Assembly: GCA_023634235.1 (NCBI GenBank)
Contig: JAMKCF010000070.1
Coordinates: forward strand, 250,501-314,500
DNA length: 64,000 bases
Reading direction: 5' to 3'
DNA from: Pisaster brevispinus
Taxonomy: Eukaryota; Echinodermata; Asteroidea; Forcipulatida; Asteriidae
A program made the translations under genes and the position numbers. Positions 32,104 to 42,169 of the stretch are shown here, in pieces (positions within the stretch are counted from its first letter, which is position 1; each line of letters begins with the position of its first letter). The notes beneath the pieces were generated by a model, which saw only the letters and a program-made list of their open reading frames with translations, did no database searches and was not told where the DNA came from.

Positions 32104-32855
32104 CTGATATTGGTGGTCTCCCTAATTTGACAATATCTTTGTTTAGGGGTGCCAGTCAGAGGCCATTCAACCTGTAACTGCCATAAAGCCAGGGATCACA
32201 CCCAAATTTCAATACAACCTTGGAAGCTCTAAGGAGAGGGATCACCTTATAAGGGGATGACTAACCTTTAGAACTCTGGATTGGTGTTGGAATCTTGTAA
32301 CCTTTCTTCATAATTCCGTTAAACACTGGATTACTTAAACTTACAAAGACACAATCAGCTCCAACAATTAATATTTGACCTCTCATCACAAAATGTGGAT
32401 AAGACCCTAACTGAATAGGTTGCTACAGCTACGGCTACGACTGTTGCTAAGTGTTCTGCTAAAAACGCCCTCTACTTCAATGCATGATGACGCTGCAATC
32501 CAGTTTTAGCCGTATCAGTAGCCCAAAATTTGTTTGTTGACAAAGTTTGTTGACAAAATCCACACTATGAATCATTTCTCAGATTTCTGAGGGTTGGTGT
32601 CTGTTCACGAATGCTGCAGCAAGAGATGCGATTAGTAGTTGGTACCCGCTGTCACCTTGCTAAACAAGGATGGATTCGACATCAAATACAGTGACAGGTT
32701 TTTTTTTTTAATTTCTAAGCAAATAGACACTGTGTTCAGCTGAAAATTTCACATGTAACTTTTATTGTATCTTTCGTTAAAATGTTGCCTGTAAATTAGC
32801 ATTACGATGACAAAAACCAATCAGCGACCCTACATTTAAGAAAGAAATGTCTCAC

Positions 32856-32982
32856 CTATTGACTGGAAACCTCCAGACTTCTTCTTCTTCCTGTTCATCT
32901 GTTTAACAAGTTCTCTTGTATCGGGCTCTGCATCTGAAGTGTAACCATCTAGCTTGGGAAAACCAATGGACACTCTTCCAGG
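32856..32982 (-). pseudogene. DDX54: DDX54-like helicase N-terminal exon
   Basis: From acceptor taccccag the exon reads [43 protein letters not shown] and ends at donor G|GTGAGA. The vertebrate DDX54 N-terminus has [29 protein letters not shown] at the same place, just before the Q motif, so identification is firm. No lesion is seen. The next expected exon (LSYPVFKG... Q motif onwards) is not found downstream. Confidence 0.88.
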
Positions 32983-33309
32983 CTGGGGGTAAGAACAAGA
33001 ATTTGAATTCTCTACTGTTGACTAGTGTTGTACACAATTATGATATTTTGAGTTTCACTGAAAAACTAAATAGTTTGTACATAGAACATGCTGTCCATTG
33101 GCAGTTTTTCAATTATTGTAACTTCGGTAAACTGTGTATGTATCAGCAGCAACTTGTATGACATGAAAATTTATGATGTACATGTACTGTAGCCAAACTT
33201 TTGGACTGTTGTTATGGCTCTCTTTTGACTTTGGTATTATCATAGTCACCATTACGACTATGAGTATGACAAGACCTATGTTAAAAAGAGCCATAACACT
33301 CTTGGAAAC

Positions 33310-34620
33310 CAGTCATCTCGCCCCCCAGAAAAGTCGCCCACTATAAAGTCGCCCCCTAGCAAAGTCGTAAAATGATAGAGTCGCCCACCGAAAAAGTCGC
33401 CCCCTACTTTATTCGCTACTTTATTGGGGTAATTTGGGTTTGAACAAAGAAAAATTGACTGGAGCGGGACTTGAACCAACGACCTCCAGATTAACGTACC
33501 GGTGCTCTACCAACTGAGCTATCCAGCCCTATGTTGGCGGTCTCCCTATTAGTCAATATCTTTGTTCGAGGGTGCCAGTCAGAAGCCATTCAACTGTTAG
33601 CTGCCGTGCAGCCAGGGATCAGACTCAAGTTTACGATACAACCTGGGAAGCGGCACCCATGGGATCACCTTAAGGGGATGCAACTTTTTAATCATAAATA
33701 TCAAGTAATAAGCCACAATGTTTTGGGGTGATAGGAAATGTGTATTTACTTTATTTACTTCTTTTGTTGTTTTCAGTCATCTTTCCAAGGAGTCCTGAAA
33801 GTACTTGTTGCCAGAACTAAGGGCCTTTGCTTTTGCATCCCCAAATTTTGTGTGATTGGCAGAAAGAAACGCTTCGCCCTATTGGCTAAAAATTGCTCAA
33901 TTCATTGCACTGATTGAGTGGTGGCCTTCAACAACCAGTTGACAAGCCAAGCCTGTTACAGAGAACAGACAGCTGAACAGATTGTTTCACTTATCAGAGG
34001 GTTAGATCTGTGTAGCTCTGTGCTTATGTGCGCTGGTATACCAGATTTTGTGTACATTTGTATGCAAGGAAAACATTTCACAGCCCATAATTTTTTTTTA
34101 CACAACTCTGGGAACTAACCCCCCCATCTAAGATATGTGGAATGGTCCTGTTTAAGATCTCCTGGATGATGAAGTCCCTCGGGGCTTTAAAAGTGATACA
34201 AAACAAGAAACATTTCAATTTTACCATCCAACACCGGTAGACCCCCTCCCACAAAGGTTGCAATCAAATGTATTACTTGGTTTTGGTGTACGTTCACGGA
34301 ACATAGTTTGTGTTTAAATTTTCATTAAATTTTTTACCTTTTTTTAAACTTGTTTATTATTTACTTTTAAATAAGGGTAGGCACCCCATTGTTTGTTACC
34401 AACTTGTTAACAACTCTAGCAGATTAAACTTGGAGCCTCTCTTGGAAGCTAAAGCAAAAGCCTTCATGAAAGACTCAAAACAAAAGTTTAAACGTCAGGC
34501 CTAAAAAAAAAATTGCACAGTCACTTTGTAAAATGACTTTATCACTCAAACTTTTACACAGGGCAGCTTTGTTGGGGGCGACTCTGTCGTCAGGGGGTGG
34601 CTTTGCTAGGGGCGACTTAG
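33310..34620. mobile_element. Possible element bounded by inverted AAGTCGCCCCCTAGCAAAG repeats
   Basis: The left side has aaagtcgccccctagcaaag (about 33341) among several gtcgcccc motifs. The right side has ggctttgctaggggcgactt ending at 34620, its inverse apart from one base. The interior contains the tRNA-like copy at 33457 and AT-rich sequence with no convincing frame. Target duplication was not resolved. Confidence 0.5.
33457..33528 (-). mobile_element. tRNA-like SINE head, well-formed copy
   Basis: The minus strand reads ggctggatagctcagttggt, agagcaccggtacgttaatc, and GGTTCAAGTCCCGCTCCAGTC. The acceptor arm GGCTGGA/TCCAGTC can pair with one G-T, and D-arm and B box are good. The anticodon arm is irregular and the same block recurs at 32029, 39986, 40775 and 56211 with shared flanks (ggtctccctattagtcaata; gaacaaagaaaaattga), so I call a SINE, not a tRNA gene. 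Confidence 0.75.
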
Positions 34621-35007
34621 GCCATAGCTAACTAAGGTCATGAACATTTGACATCCACTGTTCAGTCATTAATTGCAAGTATATCTCTTCAACAAATTTT
34701 TGACATCTTCCATCGAACTACCGAAGTTGTTAAAAACATTTTTTAAAGGAATACAGCGCCCCAGTTAGCCGGCCCGGTATGCTTGGGGTCTTTTTTAAAA
34801 TACTAATTAATTACTATTTTAGTATTTTTATATAATTATAATAAAAGTGAAAGCTGGTTAAAAACGGGTTAGCTGAATACGATTGTTCTTAATCTTTCAC
34901 ATATGTACACTGCCTAAATACTAATTATGTATATGTTATGTGTATGACCACTGGTCATTGTAGGAATAATTAATAAATAGTACCCAGTGCTGGTGATATC
35001 ATTTTAC

Positions 35008-35166
35008 CTGTCTCTCTGTGTGGGAGCAACCGTGTCCGTCTCCATATCCGACTCCATTCCTGATTTCCATTCCACTGTCATAAATTTGTTTTGGTTTAAC
35101 GTCGGCGTCTTTCTTTCCATTGGTTTCATACCGCTTGGCAGGCCTGCCTTTATTCTGTTTGCCCAT
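35008..35166 (-). CDS. DDX54: Possible first exon of the DDX54-like gene
   Basis: An ATG at 35164-35166 on the minus strand opens 53 codons, MGKQNKGRPAKRYETNGKKD at the start and CSHTERQ at the end, to donor CAG|GTAAAA. The exon is phase 0 at its end and the N-terminal helicase exon at 32982 starts in phase 0, so the two join cleanly. The sequence is basic and not similar to the vertebrate N-terminus I know, which is poorly conserved. Link to DDX54 rests on phase, strand and distance only. Confidence 0.4.
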
Positions 35167-35317
35167 GACTTACAACAATACTTTATGCTTAACATGTATT
35201 TAATGTCAATAAAGGATTCCAGACGGATCATTATAAATTTTTAAAGTTGAAAATCTACGGCAGGTGTCGATCTGCGGTCTGTGATTCTGTCTACAAAGGC
35301 CCACACAGACCAGACTG

Positions 35318-35405
35318 AAGTCGGCACTACATTTAGTGCCAGCACAAAATTCAAAAAACCTTGTTAACGACCGTCATTGACAGGGCGACGTAACCCTGAA
35401 CCTGT
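35318..35405. repeat. Dispersed repeat, copy 1
   Basis: agaccagactgaagtcggca, tttagtgccagcac, aaccttgttaacgaccgtca and ttgacagggcga recur at 36325-36465 in the same order and orientation. Confidence 0.8.
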
Positions 35406-35529
35406 AAAATCGTCAAATCTTAAACTGTTTCTACTCGCATGTCTTTCGTACATCCCAAATCATAATCCATATGCGTCCCGATTAAATAATTGTTTCACAA
35501 AGTAGCTGTTCGGGATTTGATTTTTTTTG

Positions 35530-35965
35530 TTAAAGCCTGGTAATTCCAGTCCACCGTTTCGAAAATACCAACTTTAGAGTTTGTTCGAAACGCAGGCTTA
35601 CCGTTTTCAGGCTTTGAAAAACCTAAAAGCCTGGTGATTACAGTCCGCCGTTTCAAAAATACCCTTGTGGGTATTTTCGAAACGCAGGCTTTCCTTCTTC
35701 AGGCTTTGTAAAAAACCGAAGAGCCTGGTCATTCTGATCCGCCGTTTCGAAAATACCCACATCGGGTATTTTCGAAACGCAGGCTTTTCCTCTTCAGGCT
35801 TTGAAAGAACTAAAAACCTGCTAATTCGTCCGCTGTTTCGAAATCACCCACAGTGGGGTATTTTCGAAACGAAGGCTTTCGCTGTTTAGGCATAGAAAAA
35901 CAAATTTAACTTGTTTATTCCAGTCCGCCGTTTTAAAAATACCAAGTTAAGGATTTCTTCAAAAT
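35530..35965. repeat. ~110-bp tandem repeat of palindromic stem-loops
   Basis: About four units contain agcctggt(a/g)att...gtccgccgtttcgaaaatac, then gggtattttcgaaacgcagg, ctttccttcttcaggctttg. The stretch gtttcgaaaataccc...gggtattttcgaaac is an inverted repeat closing over a few variable bases, so each unit can fold into a hairpin of about 15 bp. Confidence 0.85.
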
Positions 35966-36324
35966 GCAGGCTTTCTCTAGGGAAAAAAATCTGTACTGTG
36001 TACTGTGTGCATGTGCTGTTTGAAAAATAAGAACCTTGAATAGGTAGAATTTAAATGAGCCACCAACAATCTGGCAGAGCCAGCCAGTGAAAGAGCCGAG
36101 ACATCATCAAAAAGACATCAGACTTCAGAGCATAGAGTTCTGTTCCTATGGTCATAGAAACCCCCAGCAAAATAATGTTTAACATTTAAATATATAATAT
36201 ATTATCTCATCGCATTCTTTAAAACGATTGCTTATAAGTTACAATAATATCGATATTTAGAATGAGAACTTACTACATTTAGTTTACAAACTTGCTTTTT
36301 GTGCGGATTCCTTGTTTGTGATGA

Positions 36325-36465
36325 AGAAGACCAGACTGAAGTCAGCACTAACTTTAGTGCCGGCACCAAATGGTGCTGGCACAAATTTGGTACTAGCACC
36401 AAATTTTTTAAAACCTTGTCAACGACCGTCTTTGACAGAGCGAACGGAATCCTGAATTCCTGAAT
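36325..36465. repeat. Dispersed repeat, copy 2, with GTGCCAGCACC-type internal palindromes
   Basis: It resembles 35318-35405 but is longer by an insertion of tagtgccggcaccaaatggt and gctggcacaaatttggtact, which fold on themselves. Confidence 0.75.
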
Positions 36466-36766
36466 TTTTCATTACTGTCTTCCTTTTATCCCAAACCATC
36501 ATCTGTAGGCACCCGGTCAACTTGGTTCACTAATTAGCTCAGCCAAACTAATTAAACTAGTGCATAAAAAAGACCTGCGAGCAAATTTACTATAAAAAAA
36601 TACACCATTTTTACTTGAAAAGTAGTCATTAAAAAATCTTTCGATAACCCCCCTCTTACACATAAGGGTTAGGGTTAAGGTCTGTCGGAATTAGAGTACA
36701 GCAGTGTAGCCAGGGGGCGAGAGGGGCAACAATCCCCCCAAAACTGTCTGTTCGCATAAGTGAGTG

Positions 36767-36944
36767 TAATAGACCTGATGCACATGACATCATTTGAGAT
36801 GGGCAACCTCACCTAGAGGTCAAATGGAGGTTGTTCATTGGTCAATCCTGAGCACCACGCATACAAAACTGTGCATGTCCATTGTTTCGTCATCGGTTTA
36901 CCTCTAAATTGCGGCTGTATGACGCCAATGCAAAAGGTCTATTA
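36767..36944. mobile_element. 178-bp MITE with 10-bp TIRs
   Basis: The ends TAATAGACCT and AGGTCTATTA are perfect inverse repeats. The interior contains gcacatgacatcatttgaga and tgtttcgtcatcggttta. It is non-coding. An incomplete relative is at 30652. Confidence 0.85.
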
Positions 36945-36989
36945 GCATGTTTCATAGGACTCAATAGTGTCAAGTGCCTAGCTCAAGGA

Positions 36990-38040
36990 AGTGCCTAGCT
37001 CAAGGACACTCACAATCGAACCCACACTCTATTGGTTCAGCCATACGAACACGCCTCTTTGGTACAAAGATAAATTAATCAAATTTCATAAGAAACGGGA
37101 CAACTTGTGAACTTTTTTTTTTAAATTACAGTGCCGTGTTTAATGAATAAAGTTGGAATGTGTCAACAGCTAAAAAGCAAAACCATGTATAAATGGAATC
37201 ATAGTAAAACATTGGGATAAGAAAACTTTAAACTACACCCTTTAAACTAATAAACCTTTAAACTGTTGTTGAACTACAGGACGAAGATGTGCATGCCAGG
37301 AATTAAGACTGGTTCATACTTCGAAATGTTTGCGTCACAACTCTGTTTTCGCTGCGAATGTTGGGCAAGAGCACAGCTCAACTCTTGAGAAATCGTATTC
37401 ACAGAAAGTATGAGCCGGGCTTTTCATAGAGGCCCCAAAGCGCGAGGCCTTCAGTGTTGCCCTGGTCTTGGCCTTGATGCCTAAAAATTTCCAGTAGACC
37501 TTAATATTGTTGGGAGTGCCCTTTGCAAAATGAAAATGGCCGTGTTCTTTTCAAGGTAGAATTCCAGATCTTGATTTCACAAAGTACTTAGATTCATCTT
37601 AAGATGTTTTGACAAGAATTAAGGAAAGTGATCTGTTTTACGACACTTTGCTGGGCAACTGAGATTGATACACAGTAAAGATCAATCTTAGCTTATTGTG
37701 AAACCTGCTCCAGGCCTTAATGTGTCACCCTAACAGTCTATATGTTATAACCATTGAATATATTTATATATAGTCTATATATAGTCCGACATATTATAAC
37801 CAATTAAAATGACACTGTTGATTTGTCAAAATGTTGTCAAATGGCTACAAAAGAAATTGTGTCTTGCTAAAAGCAACTGAAAAAGTACTGGTGAACATAT
37901 GAGCTCAAACTCCTCGGTAAAGTTTAAACTTCATAGTTTTTGGACAATTGTAGTCACAAGACAGTTATTAAGAATATATTACACAAGTTGTATACAAAGG
38001 TGTGTGTCAATCAATATGACTAGTGCTGGAGGGCTCCCCC
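36990..38040. other. No gene seen
   Basis: A diverged inverted tRNA-like repeat can be guessed near 36980-37060 (caatcgaacccacactctat). The remainder is AT-rich with no supported exon. A run of about 15 G stands at 38045 and a C-rich run at 38165, both hard to sequence. Confidence 0.45.
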
Positions 38041-38984
38041 TCGGGGGGGGGGGGGGGCACTGTGCCTCAGACTCGGGCAACATGGACTCGCCTACAGCAC
38101 TGAATACTGCAAAAAAAGTAGTCAATAGTTGTTAATGTTTTCGGTTCCAATGATGGGTAGACATCCCCCCTCCCCACCCCCCCCCCCCGACACACAAGTG
38201 TGTAAACACCTGCAACCAGCAACCTCCTGTTGTCCCTCTTTAGTTTTATACACACTTTCCAACTGGGGATCTTTACCCTATTGTCCTCTTTTGTTATAGG
38301 TCCCCAGGGCTCAAAATTAACACTAGAGCGCAGGCCCCAGGCCAGTGATTTTAGCTTTGTGGGACAGTAAATTAAAGACCGGGCAAGTCCCGCAGTCTTG
38401 TGTTTTTCAATTGAATAATTATTGATACTACACTGTGGATTATCTTCATTTTTACAAGTAATGTTCAAATGTTGACTTTGAGGCTGATAAATATGTTTCA
38501 CTGCTGTTGAGTATTGAAAATTACTTACCTAGATAAAAAGACAAATGAGATAAATTTTCTCACAGTGTCTGTTCAAATAAAAACAGTTTAAACTGTGAAA
38601 ATAACTTTTTTTCTCGTTTTTGTTCTGGACTTGTAAACAAATTTCTAGTCCAGTGAAAGTTTTGAGGTACAAGCCCCGCAGTGTTTAGGATTTTCTTCTC
38701 AAACTCTATGAGGGAAATGAACAATTTGTACAAGAATATTTCAAGATCCACCGAGGCAAAACCAGGGCATGGAGGTAATCACCCTTCAATTGTAACTGAA
38801 TACTTCTTTCATAACTGGGCATTTACCACTTGCCAAGTGCCCAATTTCACGGTGCCTCTTTCTACAGAAATCCATGCTTACATTGCTTAAAGATGGGCCA
38901 TTTGTTAACAAGCAAACAGTTCTGTGGTAAGCAGAGTTACGAAACTGGGTCCTGTTGTTGATAGAATGGTTGAATTATATTAAC

Positions 38985-39200
38985 CCATGAATTGACCCCT
39001 TACACCAATGTCACACATGGTTACTGTTGGCCATGCTCACATTTATGACTGGTATCCTGCTTCTTTTTGCTTAGCAGAAAATCAAGCAGCTTTATTAAAT
39101 TGGCCCTGGAATTGACACTACACTATACACTGAAGAACACAAGGACATTGACACCCAGAATGGAGCAACCAAGATGATTGTGATAATGACATCAGGTGAA
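38985..39200. repeat. Dispersed repeat shared with 49595-49770
   Basis: gaccccttacaccaatgtca, actgttggcc, cactacactatacactgaag and gcaaccaagatgattgtgat correspond in order to gaccccttgcaccaatgtca, ctgtcggcc, cactacactgtataaca and gcaagatgattattatgacg at 49595-49770. Confidence 0.7.
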
Positions 39201-39202
39201 TT

Positions 39203-39745
39203 GGTTTAGTGGTGTTAAACCATGTGTGATCGTCCCTAGTTAATTTACTCTCGTTGGTAAACTGAAACCGGCCCACTCGACATGGTTTAGTGGTGTTAAA
39301 CCATGTGTGATCGTCCCTAGTTAGTTTACTCTCGTTGGTAAACTGAAACCGGCCCACTCGACATGGTTTAGTGGTGTTAAACCATGTGTGATTGTCCCTA
39401 GTTAGTTTACTCTCAATGGTAAACTGAAATCGGCCCACTTGGCATGGTTTAGTGGTGTTAAACCACGTGTGGTCGTCCCTAGTTAGTTTACTCTCGTTGG
39501 TAAACTGACACCAGCCCACTTGACATGGTTTAGTGGTGTTAAACCATGTGTTATCGTCCCTAGTTAGTTTACTCTCGTTGGTAAACTGAAACCGGCCCAC
39601 TTGACATGATTTAGTGGTGTTAAACCATGTGTGGTCCTCCCTAGTTAGTTTACTCTCGTTGGTAAACTGAAACCATCCAACGTGACATGGTTTAGTGGTG
39701 TTAAACCATGTGTGTGTGATCGTCCCTAGTTAGTTTACACAAGCT
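39203..39745. repeat. 81-bp tandem array, about 6.7 units
   Basis: Units start ggtttagtggtgttaaacca at 39203, 39284, 39365, 39446, 39527, 39608 and 39689, all exactly 81 bp apart. Each contains the small palindrome ggttta...taaacc. As 81 is 27 codons, the minus strand stays open for 160 codons with a 27-residue repeat (VGRFQFTNESKLTRDDHTWF and so on). No evidence of a gene beyond open length. Confidence 0.95.
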
Positions 39746-39985
39746 GACCTAGGCAAGGTTAGTTTTTAATAACCTTTCCAACAGGACAGCAACCACACAT
39801 TAATTTGTTATGGTGTGACGTGGTTTTACTTAAACATTTTTAACCAGTTAAACTTACATTTCAGGTCATAAACAATCCCACCACCAACATTTCCCCCACC
39901 CCCGATCCTCCGTTTTGAAAAGTCCACACACAAAATTACACTCATTACTCTTTTTAAATAATTTGGGTTTGAACAAAGAAAAATT

Positions 39986-40057
39986 GACTGGAGCGGCACT
40001 TGAACCAACGACCTCTGGATTAACTTACCGGCGCTCTACCAACTGAGCTATCCAGCC
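39986..40057 (-). mobile_element. tRNA-like SINE head
   Basis: It nearly matches the copy at 33457 including flanks (ggcggtctccctattagtca and gggtttgaacaaagaaaaa), which shows that the repeated unit is larger than the tRNA-like part. Confidence 0.75.
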
Positions 40058-40518
40058 CTATGTTGGCGGTCTCCCTATTAGTCAATATCTTTGTTCGGGG
40101 GTGCCAGTCAATATCTTACTCTATTTAAAGTCTGTTAAAAATCTTTTAAATCGATTAGAAACCATACTTGTTTTTCTGTATACTTTTTGTAAGTGTTGGG
40201 TGAAAGGATTCAGATTCGGTCAAAAAAACAAGACACTAGATTTAATACTTGTTCATACTGAGTACTCAAACAGGTTTAAATTCCATACCATTTACATTAG
40301 AAACCTTTTCTTCTTAGCTGAACTACTTCTTGGGAGGTATGTTCTTAACATTTTTTCTTCATGTCTGCCCCACACCCCTGCATAATCTCGTCAATTAGTT
40401 TTAAAATTTGTGAATACGTCACTCGTTTTGCTTGATATGAATTTTCGAGTTGTAAGGCTACTCGTGCTACCTGTTGTCAGTCTGCCGCCCCCTATGGCTA
40501 TCTCTGGACAGTCCATCT

Positions 40519-40712
40519 TTATGCCTGAGGTTCAGGCAAGGTGGTTCCCGGCTTTTCCTCTAACTGGTAGTACAGAGGCGGAACTGCGGGGTGTTGGTTC
40601 CCACCTAAGGCAAGCTGGGGCGCCATGTTGGAGGGTGGAACATGGTAGGCCTGCGGCGGTGAAATGGCATAGCCCTGCATCTGTTGGGGATGTCCAGGCT
40701 GCTGGATGTAGG
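40519..40712 (-). CDS. Terminal coding exon of an unidentified Pro/Gln-rich protein
   Basis: A strong polypyrimidine acceptor (tttttccctcttcag) is followed on the minus strand by 63 residues and a TAA at 40519-40521: YIQQPGHPQQMQGYAISPPQ, AYHVPPSNMAPQLALGGNQH, then PAVPPLYYQLEEKPGTTLPE and PQA. The phase is 2 nt plus whole codons. The Pro/Gln/Tyr-rich tail with PPLYYQLEE could be a cytoplasmic adaptor-binding tail, but I do not recognise the protein. Acceptor, open frame, biased composition and stop together look like a real last exon. No upstream exon was found. Confidence 0.5.
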
Positions 40713-40774
40713 CTGAAGAGGGAAAAAGATGTTACGACTTGTCTGTCATTTGAGTATTCAATAGAGGTGCGGAT

Positions 40775-40860
40775 TCCTCTTGCTCTATAGTGCAAGACTG
40801 TTAATGCGGAGGTTTCAGGTTCAAGTCTGGCTCTAGTCAAATTTTCTTTGTTCAACCCAA
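40775..40860 (+). mobile_element. tRNA-like SINE head, plus-strand diverged copy
   Basis: gctctatagtgcaagactgt, ggaggtttcaggttcaagtc and ggctctagtcaaattttctttgttcaa (given in parts) correspond to the inverse of the copies at 33457 and 39986, with the A-box half degraded. Confidence 0.55.
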
Positions 40861-40899
40861 AAACTATTGAAAACTTAACCAGTCAGTTTCATTTGTGGT

Positions 40900-42165
40900 T
40901 TATTGCTTGACTTGCAGCCTGAACATCAATTTGGTTGCCAGTGCTGAATATGCCAAAGGAGTTGAGATGGCTTCAGGAATGCTTAAGGAAGGCTTGATGA
41001 ACTGTAGCCTTGATCAAGGCCTGTCAGCTGCATGGAATGATTAAAGTCGCATTTTGCCCCGTTTGTGGGTATAAGAGCTTGTACATACAGTACAATGTGA
41101 ATGACTATTTGTTGTCGCGCCTTGATCCTTTTATTCAAGGCGGAGCTAACTACACTAATGTCCGTAATAACTTTATTCTTATTGGTTCTGGTTTGACTTT
41201 GTAACTTTTTGCTGCGACACCAATCACAGGTTGTAGCATACACTGTGTACATATGGTCATGTTCATCAACACAAGATGAGCACACACTCATGGACGTCAA
41301 AGCCTTGAGCCTGTGTGTGGCCATCATATGAAATGACCATGTGTACAATATTTGCCACATCCTGTGATTACACAAAATGTTTGCAAGTTTGCCTCTTTCA
41401 AAAAACTCTGAAGCCCAAGAGAGGTCAATGGAAAATCCTGAAACCAGGAAAAAGCCTGAGAAATCACAGGCCTACGTTTCAAATTCTTCTGCAACTCAAC
41501 GGTTTGAGCTCAGCCTGCTGCACTGGCATGGCCTGGCCATATGGTTGAGGAAAAGTCATGATAGTTACGTTGCCTTGGTTCGGAACATAGTGGTGAACCT
41601 GCACAAAATGATAAAACAAACGTCCTTGTCATTCAAAAATACAAGATGAAAATGACTGAACTAGTTATTCAATCATTCATTTTAACAGTATTTAATACAG
41701 GATTGTTAAGGCTGAAAAACATCATTGTTTTATTTAACTCTGAAATGAAGTAATATTCCACAAAACTGTAACTGAAAACCTAAAATTAGTGACAATATTA
41801 TGTTCACATGCTGAAATTTGTGCCTGAAATTAGTGTCGATTATTATGGCACATCAAGATTAAAACTGTATTTACTATGGACTGTGCAAGTCTCAAGCGTA
41901 AACAAACTTTGGGACCTGTTTAATGTGCACAAGTTTGTTTGTTTTATGCATTAAGGCAATGTACGTTGGACCAAAGCAGTCCCAAAAATGTTTGAATATA
42001 CGCCAGACTTGCAGGGTCTATTAACCAATTCAAGTCGGATGACATGTATATTGGCCAAATCTTTCCCATCTGGCATATGGTGGAAGGTTTATTTGACCCG
42101 GAAAAATGTCGGAGCGCTCTCAAGTTAATATCCACCTGAACGTTCCTTGCTCGTAAATTCTCTTT
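40900..42165. other. No supported gene
   Basis: An acceptor-like cttgacttgcag at about 40915 precedes 40 open codons (LNINLVASAEYAKGVEMASG) ending in a stop, but nothing else supports it. The remainder is unremarkable AT-rich sequence. Confidence 0.4.
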
Positions 42166-42169
42166 TTTT

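Noticed and set aside
33457..33528. A functional tRNA gene on the minus strand
   Set aside because: The anticodon arm does not form properly, and four related copies with shared flanks exist in the window, so it is a SINE head.
34120..34200. Helicase Q-motif exon (reading FIIQEILNRTIPHILDG on the minus strand)
   Set aside because: It resembles the DDX54 Q-motif end (TPIQ...TIPxILDG) only loosely and lies upstream of the N-terminal exon, in the wrong order. No GSGKT follows.
38040..38190. Long G and C runs as a structured regulatory element (G-quadruplex)
   Set aside because: Plain homopolymer runs may be sequencing or slippage products; no G-tract spacing pattern beyond the run was seen.
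40900..41045. Plus-strand exon after cttgacttgcag (NINLVASAEYAKGVEMASG)
   Set aside because: Only one splice site and 40 open codons; no family match and no neighbours on that strand.
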